A DNA stretch of 64,000 nucleotides, taken from NCBI GenBank assembly GCA_020635565.1, contig JACJZN010000008.1:124001-188000 (forward strand). The letters are read 5' to 3'. This document shows, in pieces, positions 8,538-18,424 of this stretch. The notes beneath the pieces are model-generated. The model had not been told where the DNA came from, did no database searches, and saw nothing but the letters and a program-made list of their open reading frames with translations. Origin of the DNA: Flavobacteriales bacterium. GTDB taxonomy: Bacteria > Bacteroidota > Bacteroidia > Flavobacteriales_D > Parvicellaceae. Position 1 is the first letter of the stretch. Every line of letters begins with the position of its first letter. Position numbers and translations under genes: made by a program.

Positions 8538-9533
8538 ATGGAAAATCAGAAAGATGCGTTTACCGCAAACGATATTCTTGACTTCTTATGGAAGTATAAA
8601 ATGATCTTTATTTCTCTTGGATTAGCAGCTGCCATTGTTTCTGCTATCGTTTCATTGATGATGGAGGAGAAGTTTAAATCGACAGTGGTATTGTATCCGA
8701 CCATGTCAAGTTCAATCATTTATAGTGATCAATTGACCAATGAGCAGGATCCAACGGCTTTTGGAGAGAAAGATGCAACGGAGCAAATGCTTCAGATTTT
8801 AGAATCGTCTTATATCCGAGAAAAGGTGGTTGCGAAATTTAATTTGATGCATCATTACGAAATAGATACTTCTGATAAATTGAAGTTGTATTATTTGACG
8901 GAGACTTATAACGAATTGATTGGTTTTGAGCGTAACAGTAAAGGGGCCGTAATGATCAATGTGTTTGACAGAAGCCCAGATACGGCTATGTATATTGCTT
9001 CTTATATCTCTGAATTATATGATTCTGCGAGAAATGCAATCATTCATGAGAAAGCATTGATCGATTATGAGATCAAGAAAGCAAAGTTGAATAAGTTATT
9101 CGATGAACGTCAGGCGGTTAAAGATACAATGGCAAAATTGACGCAGTTGGGCGTTGTCACTATGGATGGTTATGAAGGTCTGGTAACCCAATTGATCAAT
9201 GCAAAAACAGCTGAAGAGAAGGCAACTACTCAAAAGAAATTAGATATGACAGAATTATACGGTAGTGAATTAAAATCGTACGAAATCACCTTGGACTTCT
9301 TAGAAGATCGTATTGCTACTATGTCTTCGGTGTACGAGCAAGCTGAAACAAATGCTTTTTCTTCGATATCTCATAAGTTTACCATTGAACCAGCCTCTCT
9401 TCCTGTAAGAAAAGCTTATCCGGTAAGATGGCTGATCGTGGTGGTTTCTACGTTTGCAACTGTTTTCTTGTCAATCGTGCTGTTGTTGTTCTGGGAAAAG
9501 GCGAAGGAATTACAAGCTAGATCTAAAAAATAA
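8538..9533 (+). CDS. Wzz/Wzc-type polysaccharide chain-length regulator
   Basis: A 331-residue inner-membrane protein with the layout of polysaccharide co-polymerases: a membrane helix near 22-45, a large periplasmic domain with coiled-coil helices (about 165-265), a Pro-containing stretch (EPASLPVRKAYPVRW) and a second membrane helix near 300-322. No C-terminal tyrosine-kinase domain is present, so it resembles Wzz rather than Wzc. Such proteins set the length of O-antigen or exopolysaccharide chains. The O-antigen ligase-like gene follows after 3 bases, which supports a shared role. Confidence 0.85.
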   Translation: MENQKDAFTANDILDFLWKYKMIFISLGLAAAIVSAIVSLMMEEKFKSTVVLYPTMSSSIIYSDQLTNEQDPTAFGEKDATEQMLQILESSYIREKVVAKFNLMHHYEIDTSDKLKLYYLTETYNELIGFERNSKGAVMINVFDRSPDTAMYIASYISELYDSARNAIIHEKALIDYEIKKAKLNKLFDERQAVKDTMAKLTQLGVVTMDGYEGLVTQLINAKTAEEKATTQKKLDMTELYGSELKSYEITLDFLEDRIATMSSVYEQAETNAFSSISHKFTIEPASLPVRKAYPVRWLIVVVSTFATVFLSIVLLLFWEKAKELQARSKK

Positions 9534-9536
9534 ATC

Positions 9537-10997
9537 ATGTTGTCGATTCTTCGTAAAAACTGGATCGTTTTGGCTGGGGTGCTTTTCGTCTTGGTCAATA
9601 TGATGCTCATCTATACGAAGGATTTCTATTTTCTGAATCTTCTTCCGGCAGCGCTTTTAGTGCTTTTTGGTGCATTGTTCGCATTGGATAAACTTTTTTG
9701 GTTTGTGGTGATCTGTACACCGCTTTCGCTCAACTTAGAAGAAATGGCCGGGGGTATTGGGATCTATTTGCCCACCGAACCGATTTTGTTTATCATCATG
9801 CTGATCTTCTTTTTCAAGCAGGTCAAGGACAATTCACACAGAGATAGGAGAATTGTGAATCATCCAATCAGCATTGCGATCTATTTTCATTTTGCCTGGA
9901 TCTTTATCACTTCCCTTACGAGTAGCGATCCATTGGTTTCATTCAAGTTCCTATTGAGTCAATTGTGGTTTGTGGTGCCTTGTTATTTTTTCGCGATCTG
10001 GTTGTTTCGAGAAAAGATCAGTAATGCATTGACATTTATTTGGTGTTACCTGATCCCGCTTTCAGTTGTACTCGTGATTACGGTAATTAAACATGCCGCA
10101 CATGGTTTTGATGAAGAGGTAGGTCACTGGATCATGAGTCCATTCTTTAAGGATCACACGTCTTACGGAGCTATTATCGCATTGTTCTATCCGGTTGTAG
10201 TGTCAATGACATTTTATAAAAAATACACTTTTGAAACCAGGGCTTTATTATTTGTTCTTTTGATCGTATTCACGATCGCGTTATTCTATTCTTATACCCG
10301 AGCAGCTTATCTTAGTGTGGTTGGAGCAGGATTGGTGTATTTGTTATTTAAGTTCAAGATCAAATTCAAGTACTTGTTGGCTTTAGGGATGTTTGCCGGA
10401 ATAATTGTTGCTGCAAATTGGACAGAGATCAATTACATGCTAATGAAAAATGATGCGGAGCATACCACTCAGGATGTAAGTGAAAGGATCCAATCCATGA
10501 GTAACGTTTCTTCAGACGCATCTAATCTGGAGCGTTTAAATCGATGGAATAGTGCTTTGGCGATGTTTAAAGAACGACCTGTTTTTGGTTTTGGCCCCGG
10601 AACCTATGCGATGCAATATGCTCCTTTTCAAAGGCCGGAAGATGAAACCATTATCAGTACAAATTTTGGAACTGGTGGAAATGCGCATAGTGAGTATTTA
10701 GGACCGCTCGCTGAGCAAGGTGTGTTTGGATTGTTCTCGATGATCTGGTTGGTGGTAGCAATATTCTATACTTCTTCTATGGTGTATATTAGATTGCAGG
10801 ATAAGGAGTTGAAGAGAATAGTGATGATGCTGATGTTAGGCTTGGTAACATATTTTGCGCACGGTGTATTGAATAATTACCTGGATACGGACAAAGCTTC
10901 TGTCCCGGTTTGGGGATTTGTGGCGATCATTGTTGCCATTGATGTCTATCATTCGAGAAATGAAGGGGCATTACCCAAAGAATCTGCAAGTCATTAA
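9537..10997 (+). CDS. O-antigen ligase / Wzy-like polytopic membrane protein
   Basis: A 486-residue protein with roughly 11-12 hydrophobic segments. The large extracytoplasmic loop near residues 320-390 holds the Wzy_C features: an RLNRWNSALAMF helix, FGFGPGTY and NAHSEYLGPLAEQG with the His/Glu seen in WaaL/Wzy enzymes. It would either join lipid-linked glycan to an acceptor (WaaL) or polymerise it (Wzy); the sequence alone does not separate these. It is co-transcribed with the Wzz-like gene. Its 3' end overlaps the convergent phosphatase gene by 27 bases. Confidence 0.88.
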   Translation: MLSILRKNWIVLAGVLFVLVNMMLIYTKDFYFLNLLPAALLVLFGALFALDKLFWFVVICTPLSLNLEEMAGGIGIYLPTEPILFIIMLIFFFKQVKDNSHRDRRIVNHPISIAIYFHFAWIFITSLTSSDPLVSFKFLLSQLWFVVPCYFFAIWLFREKISNALTFIWCYLIPLSVVLVITVIKHAAHGFDEEVGHWIMSPFFKDHTSYGAIIALFYPVVVSMTFYKKYTFETRALLFVLLIVFTIALFYSYTRAAYLSVVGAGLVYLLFKFKIKFKYLLALGMFAGIIVAANWTEINYMLMKNDAEHTTQDVSERIQSMSNVSSDASNLERLNRWNSALAMFKERPVFGFGPGTYAMQYAPFQRPEDETIISTNFGTGGNAHSEYLGPLAEQGVFGLFSMIWLVVAIFYTSSMVYIRLQDKELKRIVMMLMLGLVTYFAHGVLNNYLDTDKASVPVWGFVAIIVAIDVYHSRNEGALPKESASH

Positions 10998-12209
10998 GGC
11001 TGTGTCATCTAAAAAAGCCTGATCACCTTTATACTCTCTAAGACGATTAAAGATCAAGGTATTAAGATCCTTCATTTTTAATTCAAAATTTTCATGAACA
11101 ATGTTGATCAGTCGTTCATCTTCAAATTGTTCTCCGTCTTCATTCTCCAACTCAACCAATCCATCTGTGAAACAAACCAAAGTGTCGCCTGGTTTGATCT
11201 CTATTTGCTCCATTTCGATCATTGGTATACTTTCAAACATTCCAAGCCCAACACATCCTTTGTTCAGAAATTTTGCCTCTTTACCATTGGTTAGAATAGG
11301 GTAGTTGTGTCCCGCATTGATGTATTTCAACACTCTTTTTGTACAGTTATAGTATGCAATAAAGAAGGTGATGAACTTTTCGCCTTGGGTTACTTCGTTA
11401 ACCGTTTCATTCAGTTGTTCGACCAATTCCTGCATGGTCATATTTTGGTGGTTGTAACGAATGATCGCTTTAAGATTGGCTTGGAAATTACTCATTACCA
11501 GTGCGGCACTCATCCCTTTACCGCTCACGTCAGCTATACACATGACGTATTCCTCGTTGTTAAGCTGTATGAAATCGTAATAGTCGCCACCAACTAAATG
11601 CTTTGATTCATAAGTAGCGGCCACATCCAGCCGATTATTGCTAGGAAAGTTACGAGGGAAAAGCAATTTCTGCATTTCACTGGCCAGTTCTAATTCTTTG
11701 TTGGTTCTCTCTTGGTCGATAATGCGTTTCGCAAACCTTTTATTCTCGATCGCCACAATAATAATATTGGTCAGCGTCTGTATAAAAGGCATGTGCTTTA
11801 TCGTAGGACTGATCTGCAAACGATCTTCGTTAAGATCTCCAAGCAGAAGATATGCCAGAGCTTTGTTCTTATGGTGAACTGGTATTACAATGTCAAATGA
11901 ATTCAAGGAGACTTGAGATGAACTTTCTATCACAGTAATATCATGAATGTGAGAAAGATCTTTTTCAACATTGATTTTCTTTGATTGACCTTTTGCTCCG
12001 AAACGAATGATGCATTCCCATTCAAATCCATCATGATTATAAAGTAGTAGTCTGGAAATACCCAGTTGATCTCTTAAAATATACTGATAGATGTTCAAGA
12101 GTTTGTCTATTGAGAAATTCTCATTGATTGCTCTGGTGACCTCCAGTAAAGAGGTAAGCTTAAATTCTTTGAGCTCTAGTTTTTCCAGTATTTTATTTAC
12201 GTTGGTCAA
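10971..12209 (-). CDS. RsbU-type PP2C serine phosphatase with N-terminal GAF domain
   Basis: A 412-residue protein. About residues 15-165 look like a GAF sensor, and about 190-410 are a SpoIIE/RsbU-type PP2C phosphatase with metal-binding acidic motifs: VGGDYYDF, CIADVSGKGM, CFTDGLVE and the terminal DDTAL. Such enzymes dephosphorylate anti-sigma-factor antagonists in partner-switching pathways; no antagonist or anti-sigma gene is nearby. Translation appears to start at TTG 12209, three bases after the stop of the lpxD-like gene, because no ATG exists in the first 140 codons and homologues begin near here. Confidence 0.9.
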   Translation of the reverse strand: MTNVNKILEKLELKEFKLTSLLEVTRAINENFSIDKLLNIYQYILRDQLGISRLLLYNHDGFEWECIIRFGAKGQSKKINVEKDLSHIHDITVIESSSQVSLNSFDIVIPVHHKNKALAYLLLGDLNEDRLQISPTIKHMPFIQTLTNIIIVAIENKRFAKRIIDQERTNKELELASEMQKLLFPRNFPSNNRLDVAATYESKHLVGGDYYDFIQLNNEEYVMCIADVSGKGMSAALVMSNFQANLKAIIRYNHQNMTMQELVEQLNETVNEVTQGEKFITFFIAYYNCTKRVLKYINAGHNYPILTNGKEAKFLNKGCVGLGMFESIPMIEMEQIEIKPGDTLVCFTDGLVELENEDGEQFEDERLINIVHENFELKMKDLNTLIFNRLREYKGDQAFLDDTALMTCRFFG

Positions 12210-12212
12210 ATT

Positions 12213-13190
12213 CTATAAGTTTTCAATGATTTTAGGCAAGCTTCTCAATGCAGCCATTTCTTTGTACTTCATTCTTGCGTCTTCGGCTGGAATTCCGAAG
12301 TAGTGTTTCTTCGGAGCCAGACTCTTACTCACTCCTGCACATCCCGATACCACAGCTCCTTCGCCAATCGTTATTCCACTGGTTACTCCTACTTGCCCCC
12401 AAAGCGTTACATTATCTTCTACAACTACACATCCTGCAATTCCAACCTGAGCTGCAAAAAGACAATTTTTACCTACTACAGTATCATGTCCGATATGAAC
12501 CATATTATCGATCTTTGTTCCTTCTCCAATAGTTGTATCTCCTGTTACCCCAGCATCGATCGTGCTATTGGCTCCGATCTCTACAAAATCATGAATAACC
12601 ACTCTTCCACAGGTGTGCATTCTCTCCCTTCCTGTAGGTTTTGCTTTATAGTAGAATGCTTTGCTACCGATCACGGTATTACTTTGAATGATCACGTTGT
12701 TCCCTATGATCGTATTATCATCTATCACCACGCCACTATGGATGATGCAATTATCTCCGATCTTGACGTTGTGGCCAATGGTTACGTTCGGTTGAATAAT
12801 GGTGTCCTTTCCTGCTGTAAAATGATGACCTCTTTCTCCGATCCATCTTTCAAATGGTGCATTTTGTCTTGCGAGAAAATTAAAGTCATCAAAAGGGCTT
12901 TTACTGATCAGTAATGATTTGCCTTCCGGACAATCGACTTCCTTATCGATCAAAACGATAGTCGCAGCACTTTTTAGTGCTTTATCATAGTATTTAGGGT
13001 GATCTACGAAAACGATATCACCTGGCTCAACTACATGAATTTCATTCAATCCAGTGATAAGTTGATCAGGATTCCCGACAAAATTACAAGATAGTATATC
13101 AGCCGCTTCTTTGACTGATATGGGAGTTTTAAGTTTCAAGGTATATTTTTTTATAAAGGTAACGTTAGAAATCGAAAGGATCGTATTCAT
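12213..13190 (-). CDS. LpxD-like left-handed beta-helix acyltransferase
   Basis: From about residue 115 onward the protein is built of hexapeptide repeats (patterns such as IGHNVKIGDNCIIHSG) forming a left-handed beta helix, and the N-terminal domain with VEPGDIVFVDHPKYY matches the uridine-binding domain of LpxD. LpxD adds a 3-hydroxyacyl chain to UDP-acyl-glucosamine in lipid A synthesis. Flavobacteria commonly carry a second LpxD-like gene and this resembles that version, so the exact substrate is uncertain. The ATG at 13190 gives 325 residues; a TTG at 13139 (308 residues) fits the family N-terminus better, and a near -7 box (TACCTTTA) lies at 13154-13161. The catalytic His is probably within NMVHIGHDT. 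Confidence 0.85.
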   Translation of the reverse strand: MNTILSISNVTFIKKYTLKLKTPISVKEAADILSCNFVGNPDQLITGLNEIHVVEPGDIVFVDHPKYYDKALKSAATIVLIDKEVDCPEGKSLLISKSPFDDFNFLARQNAPFERWIGERGHHFTAGKDTIIQPNVTIGHNVKIGDNCIIHSGVVIDDNTIIGNNVIIQSNTVIGSKAFYYKAKPTGRERMHTCGRVVIHDFVEIGANSTIDAGVTGDTTIGEGTKIDNMVHIGHDTVVGKNCLFAAQVGIAGCVVVEDNVTLWGQVGVTSGITIGEGAVVSGCAGVSKSLAPKKHYFGIPAEDARMKYKEMAALRSLPKIIENL

Positions 13191-13255
13191 GGCGTAGAAT
13201 TATACCAACCACAACCAAAATTCGACAGAAGAGCATCTTTGGATGATTTTCTAAC

Positions 13256-13263
13256 TACTTTTG
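13256..13263 (+). promoter_or_regulatory. -7 promoter box for the YgiQ gene, 4 nt before its ATG
   Basis: Perfect TACTTTTG; only CTTC separates it from ATG 13268. Confidence 0.6.
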
Positions 13264-13267
13264 CTTC

Positions 13268-15211
13268 ATGCAGTCGAAATACGATATCACAGATTGGCTT
13301 CCTCTCACCATGGAGGAGGTAAATAAAAGAGGTTGGGAAGAGCTTGATGTCGTTATTGTTTCGGGAGATGCTTATGTAGATCATCCGGCATTTGGAACTG
13401 CGGTGATCGGAAGGATCTTAGAAAGTGAAGGGCTTAAAGTGGCTATCGTAGCTCAGCCAGATTGGCGAGGTGATCATCGAGATTTTAAGAAGTTTGGAAA
13501 GCCAAGAATGTTCTTTGGAATTACTTCTGGATGCATGGATTCTATGGTGAATCATTATACAGCCGCAAAAAGAAAGAGAAGTACGGATGCCTATACACCT
13601 GGTGGACAGGCTGGATTCAGACCGGATTATGCGGTCAACGTGTATTCCAAGATCCTGAGAGAGCTATATCCGGATGTTCCTATTTTAATCGGAGGGATTG
13701 AGGCTTCATTAAGAAGAGTTACGCATTACGATTATTGGAGTGATCGGCTTTTGCCAAATATCCTGGAGACAAGTGATGCAGATCTATTGGTCTATGGAAT
13801 GGGTGAACAGCCATTACGAGAAATAGTGAACTTGATGAACAAAGGAGTTCCGTTTCATCAGTTGACCATGGTGCCACAGACTGCTTATCTGCGTCCGATC
13901 AGTGAAGGAGTTCAAAAGAACAAGAATTGGAAGGACATCAAGTTAAATAGCCATGAGAATTGTCTGGAAGACAAGAAGGCCTATGCCGCGAATTTCAAGC
14001 ATGTAGAGCAGGAGTCTAACAAGACTTATGCGAATCGAATTATTCAGGAATCTTGTGGAAAGCATTTGGTGATCAATCCTCCTTTTCAGACGATGACGGA
14101 GAAAGAAATGGATCAATCGTTTGATTTGCCATACACTAGATATCCGCATCCAAAATATAAGAAGAGAGGTCCAATTCCGGCTTATGACATGATCAAGTTT
14201 TCGGTCAATATGCACAGAGGCTGTTTTGGTGGATGTAGTTTTTGCACGATTAGTGCGCATCAGGGTAAATTTATTGCTAGCAGGAGCGAAGAATCTATCT
14301 TGAAGGAAGTTGATCAGGTGACTGAAATGGATGATTTTAAGGGATATATCTCAGATCTTGGAGGTCCTAGTGCAAACATGTACAAAATGAAAGGCATTGA
14401 TGAGGCGATCTGTGATAAATGTGTGAGTCCATCATGTATTCATCCAGTGATCTGTAGTAACCTGGATACGAGTCATAAAGCAATGACCAACCTTTACCGA
14501 AAAGTAGATGCTAATCCGAAGGTGAAAAAAGCCTTTGTTGGGAGTGGAATCCGTTATGATCTGCTGACCAAAAGTTATAATAAAAATGCGGATAACTCCA
14601 TTGACGAGTATATGGAGCAAGTGTTGAAACGACATGTTTCTGGGCGATTAAAAGTGGCTCCAGAACATACAGCACCTGAGACTTTAAAGATCATGAGAAA
14701 GCCATCTTTTGATCATTTCAAGGAGTTTAAAAAGAAATTTGATAAGATCGACCAGAAGTTTGGGCTGAACCAACAATTGGTGCCTTATTTCATTAGCAGT
14801 TATCCAGGATGCGATGTGGAAGATATGGCGAATCTGGCATGTGAAACCAAAGAAATGGGATTTGAGCTGGAGCAAGTACAGGACTTTACACCGACTCCTA
14901 TGACGGTGGCTACAGTGATCTATTACTCTGGTTATCATCCTTATACACTCAAACCAGTGGCAACGCCAAAAACTCCAAAAGAGAAAGAAAAACAGAATAA
15001 ATTCTTTTTCTGGTACAAAAGAGAAAATCAGGACTGGATCAGAAACGAATTGCAAAAAGTGGATAGATACGATCTAGCAAAACGTTTGTTAGATAAACCA
15101 AAGCCACAGGGGAAATCAGATAAACCCAAATGGTTAAAAGAGGCGCATGATGATGCTAAAGGCAAGAGTCAGGGGCAGAAAAAATCTAACTTTAAAAAGA
15201 AGAGACGTTAG
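13268..15211 (+). CDS. YgiQ-family radical SAM protein
   Basis: A 647-residue protein of the YgiQ family. The N-terminal region (LDVVIVSGDAYVDHPAFG near 27-45) is the family hallmark. The radical SAM cluster motif CxxxCxxC is at 319-326 (RGCFGGCSFC), followed by the UPF0313 C-terminal domain and a Lys-rich, disordered tail from about 610. It should bind a 4Fe-4S cluster and SAM; no reaction is established for the family. The start follows the conserved N-terminus. The stop TAG and the convergent gene's stop share TTAG. Confidence 0.95.
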   Translation: MQSKYDITDWLPLTMEEVNKRGWEELDVVIVSGDAYVDHPAFGTAVIGRILESEGLKVAIVAQPDWRGDHRDFKKFGKPRMFFGITSGCMDSMVNHYTAAKRKRSTDAYTPGGQAGFRPDYAVNVYSKILRELYPDVPILIGGIEASLRRVTHYDYWSDRLLPNILETSDADLLVYGMGEQPLREIVNLMNKGVPFHQLTMVPQTAYLRPISEGVQKNKNWKDIKLNSHENCLEDKKAYAANFKHVEQESNKTYANRIIQESCGKHLVINPPFQTMTEKEMDQSFDLPYTRYPHPKYKKRGPIPAYDMIKFSVNMHRGCFGGCSFCTISAHQGKFIASRSEESILKEVDQVTEMDDFKGYISDLGGPSANMYKMKGIDEAICDKCVSPSCIHPVICSNLDTSHKAMTNLYRKVDANPKVKKAFVGSGIRYDLLTKSYNKNADNSIDEYMEQVLKRHVSGRLKVAPEHTAPETLKIMRKPSFDHFKEFKKKFDKIDQKFGLNQQLVPYFISSYPGCDVEDMANLACETKEMGFELEQVQDFTPTPMTVATVIYYSGYHPYTLKPVATPKTPKEKEKQNKFFFWYKRENQDWIRNELQKVDRYDLAKRLLDKPKPQGKSDKPKWLKEAHDDAKGKSQGQKKSNFKKKRR

Positions 15212-15654
15212 CGAATTTGATCGATCGAATCAAAGATTCGTCCATCTGTGATCACACAGCCTTGCTGCATCATTTTGAAAAGTTCATCTTCCTTATTGGG
15301 AGAATAAGGCTTAGAAGTTTTTGATATCGATACCGCTTCCAGATTGGCCTCGTTAAGTGTGTTTTCGGTCAGATCCAGTTGGTCAGAATGAATGATGATC
15401 GCTGAAATATCATCCTTGTTGAATTTAAATAGAATCCAATTATTTTTCGACCGATGCTCTGCATAATCGGCTTGACTCAAGATAGTGCCGATTACCACAT
15501 CAGAGAATTCACAGATCTTTTCCTCACAAAAATCAGGGTTGGTGGTTTTGAAGTTTTCCCAGTCATGTGCTTCTATACCAGAAACGGCAAGAAATTCAAT
15601 GAACTCTTGTTCAAGAGTTTCAAGTTCTTCAGAATTAAGTCTTCTAAATCGCAT
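15208..15654 (-). CDS. Uncharacterised cytosolic protein (DUF6495-like)
   Basis: A 148-residue protein without signal peptide or membrane segment. It starts MRFRRLNSEELETLEQEF, which resembles the opening of the flavobacterial DUF6495 group; that match is from memory and is not certain. It is acidic, with an N-terminal helical part and an alpha/beta middle. Its start overlaps the stop of the 73-residue gene by one base (ATGA/TAATG-type coupling), so it is the third member of a three-gene unit. Confidence 0.65.
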   Translation of the reverse strand: MRFRRLNSEELETLEQEFIEFLAVSGIEAHDWENFKTTNPDFCEEKICEFSDVVIGTILSQADYAEHRSKNNWILFKFNKDDISAIIIHSDQLDLTENTLNEANLEAVSISKTSKPYSPNKEDELFKMMQQGCVITDGRIFDSIDQIR

Positions 15655-15875
15655 TAAACCAATTTGTCCTTTAGAAAATGTTCAACTACTTCCTGAGTTT
15701 CCAACGCTTTAAGATATTTCAATCTCTCCTGATCAGCATAGGCAACCATGATCAGTAATTCCTGATAAGTTTGCTCATCAATCTCTTCGATGCCAAGGTG
15801 AGAAAGCATCGCATCCACCAGATTTTGGCGGTTCACATTAATGGCATCTCGAATGATCTCTACTTCTTGACTCAC
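15654..15875 (-). CDS. Small helical protein of unknown function
   Basis: A 73-residue acidic protein, predicted mostly helical, with no signal peptide and no Cys. It overlaps the secreted-protein gene upstream by 4 bases and the gene downstream by 1 base. That tight coupling, rather than recognised homology, is the reason to accept it as real. Confidence 0.6.
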   Translation of the reverse strand: MSQEVEIIRDAINVNRQNLVDAMLSHLGIEEIDEQTYQELLIMVAYADQERLKYLKALETQEVVEHFLKDKLV

Positions 15876-16531
15876 AGGTGTTCGACTTTTGGGTAACTGC
15901 GAATATCGTTAAAACAGTCCTTTTTTACAAGTTGTTCGAGTTCTTTTAAGGAAGGACTTGCTATAAAAGTCTTGAAAGTATCAATATTCTTACTTGATGT
16001 TTTAGTGAGTTTGTTGATGCTTTCCATGATTTCTACATGGTCTATGGAAGCAATAACAATACTATCAGTATCAAACGAGATGTACTCACAGGAATACAAA
16101 TCTTCTTTTTCTTCTGTAAATAGAAAATAACCTTTCTTACCAGGAATCATGAGGTCATTTTTGCCAAAATAATGGTCGTACTGAAAATAGAGAGCAACAA
16201 TGGTGTCGTTGATTTCTTTATAATGGATACCATTATACGGAGCCATTCCATACATCTTATCATCTTCAAAAGTGAAACCTTTCTTAATTGCTTCTTTTTT
16301 TGATATAATAATCTCGAATCCAGATCTGACGCTAATACTATCTGAATCTACAACTAGATTTCTCCTAGAGGCTTCGCTTATACTGTAATAACCTTTTTCG
16401 TCCTCAGAGAAGGATTGAAAAGTCTCTTCGTCTTTTAAGTTGTCAAGAGAAAAAAAGAACGAAGTTCCTTCATGCTGACCAAATCCTGATAAAGCAAGGA
16501 TTGTTACAAATACTGACAATAATGACTTCAT
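15872..16531 (-). CDS. Secreted protein of unknown function
   Basis: A 219-residue protein with a signal peptide (MKSLLSVFVTILALSGFG). The mature part is acidic and rich in Lys, Asp and aromatic residues, with no motif I recognise. It leads the three-gene unit with the 73- and 148-residue proteins and is divergent from recJ. No perfect -7 box is seen for this strand. Confidence 0.65.
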   Translation of the reverse strand: MKSLLSVFVTILALSGFGQHEGTSFFFSLDNLKDEETFQSFSEDEKGYYSISEASRRNLVVDSDSISVRSGFEIIISKKEAIKKGFTFEDDKMYGMAPYNGIHYKEINDTIVALYFQYDHYFGKNDLMIPGKKGYFLFTEEKEDLYSCEYISFDTDSIVIASIDHVEIMESINKLTKTSSKNIDTFKTFIASPSLKELEQLVKKDCFNDIRSYPKVEHL

Positions 16532-16608
16532 AGGCCTAAAATTAAAACATATCTTTACAACTTTCGAGATAATACCCCGATTAATTAATTAAGTTCAAAT
16601 TTTATACC

Positions 16609-18351
16609 ATGAATAATTATCAGTGGTGTCTGGATGTAGGTGCTGACGTGGAAGTTGTTAATGAGATGGAGGAAGTGTTGAAGGTGCCTCAGATCATTGC
16701 AAAATTATTAGTTCAAAGAGGTATAGAGGATTTTGAAGCAGCACGTGATTTCTTTCGGCCAACTTTAGCGGATCTTCATGATCCTTTTTTGATGGAGGAT
16801 ATGCAAAAGACAGTTGATCGATTAACACTTGCACTGTCATCCAAAGAGAAAATATTGGTCTATGGTGATTACGATGTGGATGGTAGTACATCAGTGGCCA
16901 TGATGTATTCATTTCTTAAAGTTTATTCAGATCAAGTAACGTTCTACCAGCCGGATCGGTATGACGAAGGTTACGGGATATCAATAAAAGGAATCGAAGA
17001 GGCTAAAAAAAATGGTATTGGTTTGATTATCGCTTTGGATTGTGGCACTAGAGCCATTCAGCAGATTAAATTGGCAAACGAATATGGAATAGATGTAATT
17101 GTTTGTGATCACCATACACCGGGCGCAGAATTACCAGACGCTTATGCCATCCTTAATCCGAAAAAAACATCGTGTTCATATCCGTATAAGGAGTTATGTG
17201 GATGCGGTATTGGATTTAAATTGATACAGGCATTTAGTTTACATCAAGGATTTGGAACGGAAGAGATCATGTCTTATTTGGATTTCGTTGCAGTAGCGAT
17301 TGGAGCTGATATCGTTCCGATAACTGGGGAGAACAGAACCCTCGCGTATTTTGGTTTGAAACAGATTAATTCTGCCCCCAGATTAGGATTTAAAACCTTA
17401 CTGGAAGCTGGCAATAAAACTTCAAATGTTGGAATTTCAGAATTGGTTTTCACGGTTGCACCAAGAGTTAATGCTGCAGGGAGGATTAGTCATGCCAGTG
17501 CGGCAGTTGAGATGATGTTGGTGGAGGATGATGTTAAAGCTAAGGAATGGGTTGAGGTGATCAATGGTCATAACACAGAGAGAAAATTGCTGGATCAATC
17601 TATTACAGAAGAAGCATTGAACATAATTTTAGAAGATCCTTTCTATTCTAATTCGGCATCTACAGTGGTCTGGAGGGAAGGATGGCATAAAGGGGTTGTG
17701 GGGATAGTAGCATCCAGATTGATCGAAAATTATTACAAACCAACAATTGTCTTAGCAGTAAAAGATGGTGAAGCGACTGGTTCAGCGCGTTCGGTGAAAG
17801 GATATGATGTGTTGGAAGCAATTGAACAATGTAGTGATCTCCTAACCAAATTTGGAGGTCATAAATATGCTGCCGGATTAAGTATGCCAGAGGAAAATGT
17901 TATGATTTTTCGTGAAAAGTTTGAGTCGATTGTCTCATCAACTATTGCGGATGAATTGAAGTCTCCAAAGCTGATTATAAATACGGAGATTCAGTCAGAA
18001 GATCTAATTCCAGAAACATCAGGGAATCCATTCCCGAAATTATTTAGATTGGTGGAGCAATTTGCGCCTTTCGGACCGCACAATATGAGGCCTGTATTCC
18101 TGATGCGAAATTTAAAGGATACGGGCTATTCTAAAATCGTAGGTGATGATCATTTGAAATTGACCTTAAAGTGTGAAAGAACAAATCAGATATTTACCGG
18201 TATCTGTTTCGGTAAGGCAAATTATCTGGAAATGTTGCAAAACAAGGATGTAGACATTGTATTTAGTCTTTCATTAAATGAGTATAGAGGTACTCAGGAA
18301 TTACAGTTGGATGTGAAGGATATGAAACCGGCAGGAGAATTCATGATTTAG
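16609..18351 (+). CDS. recJ: Single-stranded-DNA-specific exonuclease RecJ
   Basis: RecJ degrades single-stranded DNA 5'->3' in recombination and mismatch repair. The 580-residue protein has DHH-superfamily motifs in order: VYGDYDVDGSTS (about 83-94), ALDCGTRA (about 143-150), VCDHHTPG (about 165-172), and the DHHA1-region GGHKYAAGLSM near 418. Length matches the usual 560-580. All catalytic Asp/His appear present. It begins a forward run with yajC and coaE, although yajC has its own promoter. Confidence 0.95.
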   Translation: MNNYQWCLDVGADVEVVNEMEEVLKVPQIIAKLLVQRGIEDFEAARDFFRPTLADLHDPFLMEDMQKTVDRLTLALSSKEKILVYGDYDVDGSTSVAMMYSFLKVYSDQVTFYQPDRYDEGYGISIKGIEEAKKNGIGLIIALDCGTRAIQQIKLANEYGIDVIVCDHHTPGAELPDAYAILNPKKTSCSYPYKELCGCGIGFKLIQAFSLHQGFGTEEIMSYLDFVAVAIGADIVPITGENRTLAYFGLKQINSAPRLGFKTLLEAGNKTSNVGISELVFTVAPRVNAAGRISHASAAVEMMLVEDDVKAKEWVEVINGHNTERKLLDQSITEEALNIILEDPFYSNSASTVVWREGWHKGVVGIVASRLIENYYKPTIVLAVKDGEATGSARSVKGYDVLEAIEQCSDLLTKFGGHKYAAGLSMPEENVMIFREKFESIVSSTIADELKSPKLIINTEIQSEDLIPETSGNPFPKLFRLVEQFAPFGPHNMRPVFLMRNLKDTGYSKIVGDDHLKLTLKCERTNQIFTGICFGKANYLEMLQNKDVDIVFSLSLNEYRGTQELQLDVKDMKPAGEFMI

Positions 18352-18397
18352 TATTTTCGAAAGCTGAATGATTTGGTTTATATTCCAAAGGTATTAG

Positions 18398-18405
18398 TAC
18401 ATTTG
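18398..18405 (+). promoter_or_regulatory. -7 promoter box for yajC-coaE
   Basis: Perfect TACATTTG, 19 bases before ATG 18425. Confidence 0.6.
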
Positions 18406-18424
18406 TCTTTCAAATTTTATAATT

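Noticed and set aside
12303..12914. Open frame of 203 codons on the + strand
   Set aside because: It is the antisense of the hexapeptide-repeat region of the LpxD-like gene; composition is odd (Ser/Tyr/Cys rich) and no start context or homology is seen.
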